DNA from: Thalassovita sp.
GTDB taxonomy: Bacteria; Pseudomonadota; Alphaproteobacteria; Rhodobacterales; Rhodobacteraceae
Assembly (NCBI GenBank): GCA_029212905.1
Contig: JARGPB010000003.1
Coordinates: 1 to 64,000 of the forward strand
Length of the DNA stretch: 64,000 nt
Direction of reading: 5' to 3'
The translations under genes and the position numbers were made by a program. Of the stretch, positions 7,854 to 16,062 are shown one piece after another (position 1 is the stretch's first letter; every line of letters begins with the position of its first letter). The notes below the pieces were generated by a model, which saw only the letters and a program-made list of their open reading frames with translations, was not told the DNA's origin and made no database searches.

Positions 7854-9032
7854 ATGGATTTTTCAGTAAGCGCGCGCCTGCGTGATCTGGCAGAGCGCAC
7901 CCATGCCTTTATCGAGCAGGATATTATCCCGTTTGAGAAAGACCCGCGCTGGGGCGAACACGGCCCTTCCGAAGACATGCGGCTGGAAATGAACGCCCTG
8001 GCGCGCAAGGCCGGTGTCTTTGCGCCGCATGTGCCCAAGGAATTCGGAGGCCTGGGGCTGGGGCATCTGGACCGGGCCTTTGTGTTCGAAGAAGCGGGAT
8101 ACTCTATTCTGGGGCCGTCCGCGATGCATTGCGGTGCCCCGGACGAAGGCAACGTGCATTTGCTGGACGTCGTGGCCAACACCGAACAGCGTCGAACCTA
8201 CCTAGAGCCACTATGCCGTGGTGCGCGCTCGTGTTTTGCGATGACAGAACCGGGCGGGGCAGGGGCTGACCCGATGATGATGCAAACCACAGCCGAGCTG
8301 ACTTCGGATGGCTATGTGTTGAACGGGCGCAAGTGGCTGATCACCGGCGCGCGCAACGCCAGCTTTATGATCATCATGGCGAAAACCGTGGGGCTGGGCG
8401 ATGCGGATGGCGCAACCATGTTCCTGACGAAACTTCCGCGCGACGGCATCGTGATTGAACGGGACATGAATACGATGGACAGCTCTTTTGCGGGCGGCCA
8501 TTCGGTGATCCGCTTTGACAATCTGGTCCTGCAAAAAGAGGATATCCTGGGGGCCCCCGGAGAAGGTTTCAAATACGCGCAGGTCCGGCTGGCCCCGGCG
8601 CGCCTGACCCATTGTATGCGTTGGCTTGGGTCGGCCCGGCGGGCGCATGATACCGCTGCGCGCTATGCCGCGACGCGCCACGCCTTTGGCAAGGTTCTGG
8701 GGGAACACGAGGGCGTGGGGTTTAAGCTCGCTGATAATGATATGGAGATCCGCTCGGCGCGGTTGTCACTGCAACAGGCCGCTTGGGTGCTGGACCAGGG
8801 TGAACGTGGCACCACGGAAAGCTCGATGGCCAAGGTGCAATGTTCTGAAACCATCTGGAACGTGGTGGATAGGTCGATGCAAATTCTGGGCGGGGCTGGG
8901 ATTACGGATGAAACCCCGGTTGAACGTATCTTCCGCGAGGTGCGGGGGTTTCGTATCTACGATGGTCCGTCCGAGGTGCACCGATGGTCCCTGGCCCGCA
9001 AGGCCCTGAAACGCGCAGGACGGAACGCCTAG
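7854..9032 (+). CDS. Acyl-CoA dehydrogenase (ACAD10/11-like)
   Basis: A 392-residue FAD-dependent acyl-CoA dehydrogenase. Family motifs are CFAMTEPGGAGAD in the middle domain, the ILGGAGITDETPVERIFREVR FAD/substrate motif, and a final IYDGPSEVHRWSLARK. At the place of the usual catalytic Glu (YEG in medium-chain enzymes) this protein has Asp in YDGPSEVH, as I recall for ACAD10/11-like members. The start ATG 7854 follows GAGGAGA; a longer frame upstream is non-coding leader. It stands alone and ends 9 bp from the convergent dtd gene. Substrate chain length is unknown. Confidence 0.88.
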   Translation: MDFSVSARLRDLAERTHAFIEQDIIPFEKDPRWGEHGPSEDMRLEMNALARKAGVFAPHVPKEFGGLGLGHLDRAFVFEEAGYSILGPSAMHCGAPDEGNVHLLDVVANTEQRRTYLEPLCRGARSCFAMTEPGGAGADPMMMQTTAELTSDGYVLNGRKWLITGARNASFMIIMAKTVGLGDADGATMFLTKLPRDGIVIERDMNTMDSSFAGGHSVIRFDNLVLQKEDILGAPGEGFKYAQVRLAPARLTHCMRWLGSARRAHDTAARYAATRHAFGKVLGEHEGVGFKLADNDMEIRSARLSLQQAAWVLDQGERGTTESSMAKVQCSETIWNVVDRSMQILGGAGITDETPVERIFREVRGFRIYDGPSEVHRWSLARKALKRAGRNA

Positions 9033-9041
9033 GGCCGGTCC

Positions 9042-9479
9042 CTAGGTTTCCATCCACAGCGTCACCGGCCCGTCATTCACCAGGGACACCGCCATATCCG
9101 CGCCAAACTCTCCGGTTTCAACGGGCACGCCCTCTGCGATTAGCCGCGTCGCGAAATATTGATACAGCGCTTTGCCTTCGGTGGGGGGCGCGGCTGCTGA
9201 GAAACCGGGCCGGTTTCCGCGAGAGGTATCCGCCGCCAATGTGAACTGGCTAACCACCAAGGCCGAGCCATTAACATCGCGCACCGAGCGGTTCATCTTG
9301 CCGGTCTCGTCCTTGAAAATCCGTAGCTTCGCAATTTTCGCGGCCAGCTGGTCGGCCTGCGCCTCTGTATCCCCGGCCATGGCACAAATCAGGATCAGCA
9401 ATCCGGGTCCTGTCTGTCCGATAACCTGGTTCTCTACCGATACTGACGCGCCCGAGACGCGCTGTAATAACGCTCGCAT
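9042..9479 (-). CDS. dtd: D-aminoacyl-tRNA deacylase
   Basis: A 145-residue DTD-family protein that hydrolyses D-aminoacyl-tRNA (D-Tyr and others) as a homodimeric editing enzyme. The start is the ATG of MRALLQRVSGASV, the family N-terminus, rather than an upstream in-frame codon at 9509. The SQFTLAADTSRGNRPGFSAA motif, which forms the active site, and the C-terminal NDGPVTLWME (cross-subunit Gly-cisPro) are both present. It is the last gene of a minus-strand series and 46 bp beyond the nitroreductase gene. Confidence 0.95.
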   Translation of the reverse strand: MRALLQRVSGASVSVENQVIGQTGPGLLILICAMAGDTEAQADQLAAKIAKLRIFKDETGKMNRSVRDVNGSALVVSQFTLAADTSRGNRPGFSAAAPPTEGKALYQYFATRLIAEGVPVETGEFGADMAVSLVNDGPVTLWMET

Positions 9480-9525
9480 AAAGGCTCCTTTCACCTTAAT
9501 TGTCCGCACAAAAAGGGATGGCCCC

Positions 9526-10218
9526 CTAGCTGCGCCAGTCGATTACCTCGGACAGGTCCGCTCGTTCTGTGCGGAACCCATTGGCCGGGTGCTCTGTGTC
9601 CTCGTATCCAAAAGAGATCGCACATAGGATTTGCCGGTTTTCGGGGATTCCAAAGAAAGTCCGCACCGTCGGCGCAAAGGCCGCGATTGCCGCTTGCGCG
9701 ATGCTGGCCACCCCTGCCGCCTCGGCTGCAATCGTAAAGGCCGCAACAAAGCCGCCGCAATCCATCGCGCCATAGGGTCCAAGATCGGCCTCAGTGGTCA
9801 CGATGGCCACATGAGGCGCACCGAACAGGCGGTAATTCTCCATCATCTGTTTGCCCGAGGCCGTGCGATCCCCGCGCGTTACTCCAACGGCATCATACAG
9901 TTGCAACCCGCAGGTGCGCCGCCTGTCTTGATAGACTCCGGTATAGTGTGCGGGCCATTCCATGTCGGGCACCGGGGGCAGGGTCGACGCCGCCTCGGTT
10001 ATTGTGTCGCGGAACTTGCCGGTCTGGGCCCCTTCGGTAATGATCACCTGCCAGGGTTGCGAGTTGCACCAGTTCGGCACGCGGCTGGCAGCGGTGGTGA
10101 TTTGCTCGATCACGGCGCGCGGGACGGGATCGGGGCGAAATCCACGGCAGGAATGGCGCCGATGCATGAGGGTATTGAACGCATTAAATTCGTCAGTCAT
10201 ATCAGCGCTTTCAGTCAT
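9526..10218 (-). CDS. Nitroreductase-family flavoprotein
   Basis: A 230-residue FMN-dependent nitroreductase-like oxidoreductase. The N-terminal phosphate-binding segment HRRHSCRGFRPDPVP, then RVPNWCNSQPWQVIIT and the late GxPxNRQILCAISFGYED match the family. ATG 10218 lies two bases beyond the stop of the zinc-ribbon gene (TAGTGATG); an internal Met seven codons later is an alternative start. Members reduce nitroaromatics, quinones or flavins with NAD(P)H. The physiological substrate is unknown. Its place behind the envelope module suggests cotranscription, not necessarily related function. Confidence 0.88.
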   Translation of the reverse strand: MTESADMTDEFNAFNTLMHRRHSCRGFRPDPVPRAVIEQITTAASRVPNWCNSQPWQVIITEGAQTGKFRDTITEAASTLPPVPDMEWPAHYTGVYQDRRRTCGLQLYDAVGVTRGDRTASGKQMMENYRLFGAPHVAIVTTEADLGPYGAMDCGGFVAAFTIAAEAAGVASIAQAAIAAFAPTVRTFFGIPENRQILCAISFGYEDTEHPANGFRTERADLSEVIDWRS

Positions 10219-10220
10219 CA

Positions 10221-11315
10221 CTATTGATTTTGAGAAATGAAATAACCGGCGATCCCGGCCACAATCAGCCCCAAGATCACCGCGATCGTGATTTTCCAGG
10301 CCGAGTACGGACGCTCGCCCTGGACCCGCCCGGTTTGGCCGTTGACCACAAACCGATAGGTTTTCCCGCGGTATTTATAGGCCGCCAGCCAGATCGGCAG
10401 CAGGATGTGTTTGAAGGTCACATCGCTGATCTGGGTCTGGATGTCGTGGATACGCTGCTGATCGCCGCCGATGTCAAACCTGACATCGCGCTCGATCACC
10501 CGGTTCATATGGCTGCGCGCCTGATCATAGCCCTCGTCCAGCTCGATCGCATAGCCTTCGGCGCGGAACCCGGCCAGGAATCGGGGCTGATACGGTTCCA
10601 GCGCGGACAGGTCCCAGGGCTCTAACGCATCAGTATATCGTTTAGGCAGGCTGCGTGACGCCAGCACCAGAACATCATCGAAGAATCGCGCGACACGCCC
10701 TGCGGCGGGTCTCCAGCGAATTTTCGAGACACGCTGCTGGGTGCGTTTGCCATCGCGCATGACGGTCCGGGTTTCATAATAAACTGTGCCTTGCTCGCCT
10801 CGATACGCGGATTTCGTGTCCGCATCAAATGTCCAATAAGGAACGTAGATCCCGTCCATTTTCCGGCCCTTTCGGGCATAGTCCTGCAAGCCGTTGGGCG
10901 CGAACCAGAGCTTGCCCAGCCACGTGGTCATCGCATCGCGGGCCTGACGTTCTGTCATTGCAAAGGGCAGAACTCCGCGTGGTTTGATGTGACGATGCGT
11001 GCCCGTGCCCGTGACCACAGGTGTCGCGCAAAACGGGCATTCCAGCGCATGGGTCGCCTCGTCGAATTCGACCTGCGCCCCGCAGTTCGGGCATTGCGTG
11101 ACGCGGGTTTCCTCGATTTCCTGGGCCGGTAGCAGGTTGTTCAGCGCCTGTTTGAAATCCAGTTCGCGGATGGCGCCGCCTGTCCAAGGCCCCGAGTCCG
11201 TGACGGTTTCGGTGTGGCCGCAATGATCGCAGACCAGTTGGCCGGCGGACGGGTCAAACCGCATATCCGCCCCGCATTGGACGCAAGGAAAGCGGTGCTC
11301 TTGGTTATCGGTCAT
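10221..11315 (-). CDS. Double zinc-ribbon membrane-anchored protein
   Basis: A 364-residue protein with two zinc ribbons in the first 110 residues (FPCVQCGADM...CDHCGH and TQCPNCGAQV...CPFCATPV). A long conserved middle domain contains YVPYWTFDADT, and one C-terminal membrane helix (ITIAVILGLIVAGIAGYFI) ends in a short tail. In Rhodobacteraceae such proteins are often annotated as helicase- or DnaI-like because of the ribbons, but no ATPase motifs are visible. The start ATG 11315 overlaps the upstream gene by 11 bp. With the SPFH gene it resembles the B. subtilis ydjG/ydjI pairing, so a membrane-quality or stress role is inferred. Confidence 0.8.
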   Translation of the reverse strand: MTDNQEHRFPCVQCGADMRFDPSAGQLVCDHCGHTETVTDSGPWTGGAIRELDFKQALNNLLPAQEIEETRVTQCPNCGAQVEFDEATHALECPFCATPVVTGTGTHRHIKPRGVLPFAMTERQARDAMTTWLGKLWFAPNGLQDYARKGRKMDGIYVPYWTFDADTKSAYRGEQGTVYYETRTVMRDGKRTQQRVSKIRWRPAAGRVARFFDDVLVLASRSLPKRYTDALEPWDLSALEPYQPRFLAGFRAEGYAIELDEGYDQARSHMNRVIERDVRFDIGGDQQRIHDIQTQISDVTFKHILLPIWLAAYKYRGKTYRFVVNGQTGRVQGERPYSAWKITIAVILGLIVAGIAGYFISQNQ

Positions 11316-11685
11316 GCTTGCCCCCGGCATGTTCGAAACTGACGATCTGTACGATTTCACCGCTGCCGACCGAGGTGAACTTGATCACATGACAAAACAG
11401 CCGCGTCCCTTCGCCGGGGCGGCGTAACAGCCCTGTGGCGGTGGCGGCTTTGCCGTGGCTGACCACCTGATCAATGCGAATGCTGTCGCAGGCGGGCAGG
11501 GTGGCGCGCATCTGTTGGATCGCTTGCCGCCCCGTGATCGCGCCGCCAGTTCGGTCCCAGACGGCCCCTTCGGACAGCTGCGCATCCGGCAAATCCCCGG
11601 CCCCCAAGAAGGCCAGGGCAATCTGCTCTGCGCGTTGATCTGTGTCCGAGTGTTCGCAATCCGGGCTGCGGACGACGTGCGTCAT
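11305..11685 (-). CDS. SnoaL-like/NTF2-fold small protein
   Basis: A 126-residue cytoplasmic protein with the layout of SnoaL-like (NTF2-fold) domains: an N-terminal helix (AEQIALAFLGAGD), a middle GAVWDRTGGAITGRQAI segment and a C-terminal strand HVIKFTSVGSGEIVQIVSFE. No catalytic residues can be assigned. It starts three bases after the SPFH gene ends and overlaps the zinc-ribbon gene, so it is part of the same operon. Identity with the fold is moderately sure; function is unknown. Confidence 0.65.
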   Translation of the reverse strand: MTHVVRSPDCEHSDTDQRAEQIALAFLGAGDLPDAQLSEGAVWDRTGGAITGRQAIQQMRATLPACDSIRIDQVVSHGKAATATGLLRRPGEGTRLFCHVIKFTSVGSGEIVQIVSFEHAGGKHDR

Positions 11686-11688
11686 GGG

Positions 11689-12810
11689 TCAGCCTGCGGG
11701 TGGAGGTGGCGGCAATATGGTGAACAGCTGCGCCAGCTCTTGGACGTCATCGGCGTGTTTCCAGCCATCCTGACCGGCTGTCCAGACATAGGTTTCACGC
11801 GTCAGCTCTCCGTTGGTGGCCATCCGGCCCAAGGTCGCGCGGGAAAACGGTCCTTGCGTCTGTCCGTCTACGGCGATGTGCCAGACTTTTTCGACAGGTG
11901 GCGGGGGCGGTGCGACGGGGGCGGGCTGAGGCTGTGGGGCAGCGGGGCGCGGACCCCACGGGCCGGGATTGGCCATTTGCTGGGCCATTGCCATGCCCAT
12001 TCCCATACCCAGCCCGGCGCCCATGCCGGAATTCGGCGTCTGAGCGGCTGCGGTCATCGCTTCGGCCGCGGAATACTGGGTGAATTTGCCCAGATCGCCC
12101 GCCAACCCCATCGAGGTCCGCTTGTCCAAAGCGGCCTCAACCGCAGGGGGCAGGCTGATATTTTCGATATAGAGTTCGGGGATCGACAGGCCGTATTCGG
12201 CGATCGTGCCGGAAATCTCCGCTGCGATCAGTTTCCCCAGATCGGCAGTGTTTGCCGCCATATCCAGAACCGGAATCCCCGAGACCGCAATCGCGCGCGA
12301 GAATTCCTGAACGATGATGTTGCGGATCTGATAGCTGATCTCGTCCATGGTGAATTCGCCGTCCGTGCCAACGATTTCCGTCAGGAAACGCGCCGGATCG
12401 GACACGCGCACGGAATAGGTGCCATAGGCGCGAATGCGCGTCGGGCCGAATTCAGGATCGCGCAGCATGATCGGGTTTTTCGTGCCCCATTTCAGATCAT
12501 TGAAACGGGTGGTGTTGACGAAGTAAACCTCGGATTTGAAGGGCGATTTGAACCCGTGATCCCAGTGTTGCAGCGTCGTCAGCACCGGCATGTTGTTGGT
12601 TTCCAACATATACAGGCCGGGGGTAAAGACGTCGGCCAGTTGGCCTTCGTGCACGAAAACGGCGGATTGGCCCTCGCGGACGGTCAGTTTCGCGCCGTAT
12701 TTGATCTCGTGGTCTTCGCGCTCGAACCGCCAGACCATCGTGTCGCGTGTATCATCAACCCAGTGGATGACGTCGATAAACTCTCCGGTCAGGAAATCGA
12801 AAATACCCAT
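11689..12810 (-). CDS. SPFH-domain protein with C-terminal GYF_2 domain (YdjI-like)
   Basis: A 373-residue protein of the YdjI/virion-core-like SPFH group. It begins MGIFDFLTGEFIDVIHW. The SPFH core spans about residues 20-250, with the conserved TRFNDLKWGTKNPIMLRD and ENISLPPAVEAALDKR segments. A Gly/Met-rich stretch (about 260-285) and a proline-rich linker (about 290-312) lead to a GYF_2-like domain (VWHIAVDGQTQGPFS...TYVWTAGQDGWKHA) that should bind proline-rich peptides. B. subtilis YdjI carries a zinc ribbon at this end, which here is a separate gene downstream. There is no signal peptide, so it would scaffold at the cytoplasmic face of the membrane. Confidence 0.85.
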   Translation of the reverse strand: MGIFDFLTGEFIDVIHWVDDTRDTMVWRFEREDHEIKYGAKLTVREGQSAVFVHEGQLADVFTPGLYMLETNNMPVLTTLQHWDHGFKSPFKSEVYFVNTTRFNDLKWGTKNPIMLRDPEFGPTRIRAYGTYSVRVSDPARFLTEIVGTDGEFTMDEISYQIRNIIVQEFSRAIAVSGIPVLDMAANTADLGKLIAAEISGTIAEYGLSIPELYIENISLPPAVEAALDKRTSMGLAGDLGKFTQYSAAEAMTAAAQTPNSGMGAGLGMGMGMAMAQQMANPGPWGPRPAAPQPQPAPVAPPPPPVEKVWHIAVDGQTQGPFSRATLGRMATNGELTRETYVWTAGQDGWKHADDVQELAQLFTILPPPPPAG

Positions 12811-12827
12811 GTTTGGGCCTCCTTGAA

Positions 12828-13763
12828 TTAGCTGGAACCGCGGGTCAGCTCGTCTGCAATCATGCGAATGATCGGACGTGCCTCGGGGGCGCTCATGCCT
12901 GCTCTTAGCCGCGGATCATAGAGAATCCGCAACAGCATTTCATCATGTGTCGTCAGCAGGGCGAACTCGTCATCGTCATTGAAAATTGACGGGCGCGCCT
13001 TGGGGTAATCATTCCCCAGACCCAGGCCCTGAGCGATTTCCTCGTGGATACAGGACAAGCGCAGCAGGTCAGGGTGCTCTGCGCGGACCAGAGCGATCGC
13101 CTTGGAATAGTGTTTTTCGTCATTGGCATTCGAAAACCCAATGACCAGACATTGAACCGAGCGCGGCATGCTCTCAAAGATTTCCAGTGAACTGTCCTGA
13201 ATATGCGGTTCGATCTGTTTGATCCGTTCCAGGGCTGCGGGCCGGTCATCCTCGCTCAGGAACATGACATGGAAATTCGCCCCCTGATCGCGCATCGAAA
13301 TCGGGTGCCCGGTGATCCGGTTCAGTCTTTGCACGTATTTCGTTACAGCGGCCAGATCTTTGGCCTTTTGGTCGGCAGGGGTGGACAGGCCGAATTCGGC
13401 TGACACGCGAACAGGCCCCGCCCAACGGCGCAAAACGCCTGCCCCAGCCTTGGAGGCCTTCAGCCCCGCGCCCCGCGCGTATTCGTCAAAGAACGCGATA
13501 CGGATAAAGTCTCTGGTCAGCAGTTTCGGGCCAAAAGGTGTGTCCGGTCCCCCGCCATCGGTGCGCAGCAGGCCCTGCGCCAGCAGATCGGCCTGCAAGT
13601 GTTTGTAATAGCTCGCCAGGGCACGGGACTGCGCCGAGGGCTGCCCCGTCGGCAATCCAGCGGGGCGCGCCTGAGGGTTGGTGGTTGGCGGGGTCTCAAT
13701 ACATCCAGCCAGGGCCAAAACGGCCCCGGCAGTGATGGTTTTGATCAGGCCAGACAGGTGCAA
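12828..13763 (-). CDS. DUF2927 lipoprotein
   Basis: A 311-residue predicted lipoprotein. The N-terminus has a signal sequence with lipobox LALAGC (Cys21), followed by a proline-rich linker. The DUF2927-type domain covers roughly residues 75-290, with FIRIAFFDEYA, LRRWAGPVRVSAEFG, RLNRITGHPI and NFHVMFLSEDDRP. A late CIHEEIAQGLGLGNDYP segment resembles a metzincin-like HExxxQ metal site, so a peptidase-like activity is possible but unproven. It sits between telA and the SPFH gene, and its periplasmic location would give the module an outward-facing partner. Confidence 0.82.
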   Translation of the reverse strand: MHLSGLIKTITAGAVLALAGCIETPPTTNPQARPAGLPTGQPSAQSRALASYYKHLQADLLAQGLLRTDGGGPDTPFGPKLLTRDFIRIAFFDEYARGAGLKASKAGAGVLRRWAGPVRVSAEFGLSTPADQKAKDLAAVTKYVQRLNRITGHPISMRDQGANFHVMFLSEDDRPAALERIKQIEPHIQDSSLEIFESMPRSVQCLVIGFSNANDEKHYSKAIALVRAEHPDLLRLSCIHEEIAQGLGLGNDYPKARPSIFNDDDEFALLTTHDEMLLRILYDPRLRAGMSAPEARPIIRMIADELTRGSS

Positions 13764-13769
13764 GGGGAC

Positions 13770-14969
13770 TTATGCCTCCGGTACGGCGGTGCCGGCAGTG
13801 TCGCCCAGCCCGGTTTTACGTGCCTTGGCCGCGGCAAGCGTGTCACGCAGTTCGGCCTCCATTTTTTTCAGGTCTTCTTCGGCAGCGGCGCGTTTGGCCT
13901 TGCCTTCGTCAGCGATCTGGAGGCTTTCATTGATCGTGGCGATCAGGTCCGCATTGGCCTGTTTCACAGCGTTGATGTCAAAGACGCCCCGCTCCATTTC
14001 TTCGCGGATCATTTTGTTGCTGTCGCGCAGGTTTTTCGCATTGGCGGTCAGCAATTCGTTGGTCAGATCATTGGCGTCGCGTACGGCGGCGGCGGCCTCG
14101 GCCGAGCGCTGAATTGTCAGTGCCTGCGCCAGCTGGGTTTCCCACAGCGGCACGGTGTTCACCAGGGTCGAGTTGATCTTCGTCACCAGCGATTTGTCGT
14201 TTTCCTGTACCAGCCGGATCGAGGGCAGCGACTGCATCGTCACCTGGCGGGTCAGTTTCAGATCGTGCACGCGGCGTTCCAGATCATCCCGCGCGGCGCG
14301 CAGATCGCGCAGCTCTTGCGCTTCCATGACTTGTTCGGCTTCGGGGGCGGCCTGAACCTGGGCCTCTTTGGCGGGGATGATGGTCCCGTCCAGTTCGGCC
14401 AGCTTGGCCTCGCCCGCAGCGATATACAGCGCCAGTTCATCATAGAACGCCAAGGTCTTTTGATACAAAAGATCCAGCGATTTGATGTCCTTCAGCAGGG
14501 TATGTTCGTGGCCCAACAGGTCATCCGTGACCTTGTCTATCTGGCCTTGAACGGTTTCAAACCGCGCGGTGAATTTCGCAAAGGGCGCGGCGCGGCCGAT
14601 CAGTTTCTCCCACCAGGACCGTTCCCGGCGCGTGTCCAGCTCGCTGATTGAAAACCCGCGGATCGAGGTCACGATCTGGCGCAGGCTGTCGCCAGCGGGG
14701 CCTACGTCCTTGTTGCGGACATCTTGCAGCATGGCCTGGCTGATTTCTTGCAATTCTGCCTGCGCAGCCGACCCAAAGTGCACGATGGACCCGGTGTCGC
14801 CCATGTCCAGTTCTGCCATACGAGAGCGGATTTCCTCGGATGCGGCGGGATCGGCTTGTTCCAGCGGCACGATTTGCTCGGCTTGGGTGGGGTCGGGCAG
14901 GATCACGGCGTTGACTTCTTCGACCAGGGCCAGAGTGTCCTGGGCCTTTTGCTGAATGGTTCCGGACAT
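13770..14969 (-). CDS. TelA-family toxic anion resistance protein
   Basis: A 399-residue mostly helical cytoplasmic protein of the TelA family. The family's core is recognisable in IGRAAPFAKFTARFETVQGQI, LLGHEHTLLKDIKSLDLLY, LPSIRLVQENDKSLVTKINST and NTVPLWETQLAQALTIQ. Long coiled-coil-like helices fill the C-terminal third. Despite the name, a direct role in tellurite resistance is not established for most members. TelA genes usually pair with XpaC-like genes, as here (33 bp downstream of it), and are thought to act in envelope stress. Confidence 0.9.
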   Translation of the reverse strand: MSGTIQQKAQDTLALVEEVNAVILPDPTQAEQIVPLEQADPAASEEIRSRMAELDMGDTGSIVHFGSAAQAELQEISQAMLQDVRNKDVGPAGDSLRQIVTSIRGFSISELDTRRERSWWEKLIGRAAPFAKFTARFETVQGQIDKVTDDLLGHEHTLLKDIKSLDLLYQKTLAFYDELALYIAAGEAKLAELDGTIIPAKEAQVQAAPEAEQVMEAQELRDLRAARDDLERRVHDLKLTRQVTMQSLPSIRLVQENDKSLVTKINSTLVNTVPLWETQLAQALTIQRSAEAAAAVRDANDLTNELLTANAKNLRDSNKMIREEMERGVFDINAVKQANADLIATINESLQIADEGKAKRAAAEEDLKKMEAELRDTLAAAKARKTGLGDTAGTAVPEA

Positions 14970-15003
14970 GAGTTTCCCTTTCAGTATCCGTTAAAACGGT
15001 TTG

Positions 15004-15897
15004 TTAGTGCGAGGTCAGACCTTCGCGTTTCAGCCGGTCGCGCAGCACGTCGATTTCGATATTCAGATCGCTGCGGTCGTCCAGCAACAGTTTTTGCGTG
15101 CGGGCGGCGAAGTTCTGCTCAAGATCATCCAGAAGCGCCGCATAATCCGTGCGCGCCTGCGCGTCGCCGGTGCGGGCATAGATGTCTGCGAACTTGATCG
15201 TCGCGTCGCGGGCGCCCATCAGATAGACGGACAGGTATTTTCGGGCCGCAGTCAGATCGCGCGGGTCGTTTTCGACGGTGCGAAACAGATCGCGGGCGGT
15301 GGTCTGGAATTGCTCCAACCGTGTGATCATTTGCCGGTCGCCTGCGCGTTTCATGGCGTCAGTCATGGCGGTCAGGTGGTTTTCTGCCTCGTCTACAGCG
15401 CGGGCGACGCGGTCGGTCTGGAAGGTGTCGATACCTTCCATCCCCTTGTTTTTCATCGGGTCCATCCCAAAGGCCATCAGGTGCAGCGCGGCGCCGATCA
15501 CCAGATAGATCACCGGCGCGATCAGGTCGCCGGTGGCGGCAAACCCCGCCAGCCCAAGCCCCAGCCCCGTCAGGATGCTGCCAGCGATCTTGCGCGGAAA
15601 GGCCGGGCGGCGCGCGACAGTGCGCGCGTCATAGGCCTCTTGGGCGATCAGGCCTTCGCGGGTCAGCCAGGCCGCCAGAATCAGCACGCCAAGCGCGGCC
15701 AGATTCAGCGCCAGGGCCGTTGGACCATTGCCAAAGGCCGACCAAATCAGGGGCAGGGGGGCCAGAAACAGCAGATTGACCCGACCACCGGCACGGGTGC
15801 GCCGTGCCGCGCGGAACTCGCCGCCCGACGCGCGGGGCGAGGTGTCAGCAGGGGTCTCTCCCTGCGGGCTGAATTTTCCGCCGTATCGCTGTGCCAT
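15004..15897 (-). CDS. XpaC-like protein (5-bromo-4-chloroindolyl phosphate hydrolysis family)
   Basis: A 297-residue membrane protein. About 40 basic N-terminal residues precede two pairs of hydrophobic segments (about 40-80 and 105-140). A helical cytoplasmic domain follows (VARAVDEAENHLTAMTDAMKR...RKYLSVYLMGARDATIKFADIY...) that is typical of XpaC. The family name comes from an early phenotype and does not establish an enzymatic activity. ATG 15897 lies one base past the stop of a 27-codon gene and is followed by telA, a conserved partner. Confidence 0.85.
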   Translation of the reverse strand: MAQRYGGKFSPQGETPADTSPRASGGEFRAARRTRAGGRVNLLFLAPLPLIWSAFGNGPTALALNLAALGVLILAAWLTREGLIAQEAYDARTVARRPAFPRKIAGSILTGLGLGLAGFAATGDLIAPVIYLVIGAALHLMAFGMDPMKNKGMEGIDTFQTDRVARAVDEAENHLTAMTDAMKRAGDRQMITRLEQFQTTARDLFRTVENDPRDLTAARKYLSVYLMGARDATIKFADIYARTGDAQARTDYAALLDDLEQNFAARTQKLLLDDRSDLNIEIDVLRDRLKREGLTSH

Positions 15898-15898
15898 A

Positions 15899-15982
15899 TC
15901 ACACGCCTCCTGCGACAGAGACGTAAAGGATCAATATGACAAGCAAGACAAAAGCCAGCTTTTGCAGACCAGTATCAGACAT
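15899..15982 (-). CDS. 27-residue single-pass membrane microprotein
   Basis: A 27-codon frame starts at ATG 15982 and ends with TGA at 15901-15899, one base before the XpaC-like start (TGATATG), an arrangement that suggests coupled translation. The product begins MSDTGLQKLA, then has about 15 hydrophobic residues (FVLLVILILYVSVAGG), enough for one membrane helix. A GGGGA sequence lies 5 bp before the ATG. It would be the first gene of the telA-type operon. The hydrophobic content and tight spacing support a real gene, but such a short frame can occur by chance. Confidence 0.6.
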   Translation of the reverse strand: MSDTGLQKLAFVLLVILILYVSVAGGV

Positions 15983-16062
15983 CCGTTCCCCAAACAGTTG
16001 TTCACCTTCGAACCTAGGAGATCGGCCCACCGTATACTAGGGGGAAGATTGTGGTGTGCGCG

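Noticed and set aside
13770..14969. Tellurite resistance as the function of the TelA-family gene
   Set aside because: The family name does not prove it, and no other ter genes are nearby; only the family is called.
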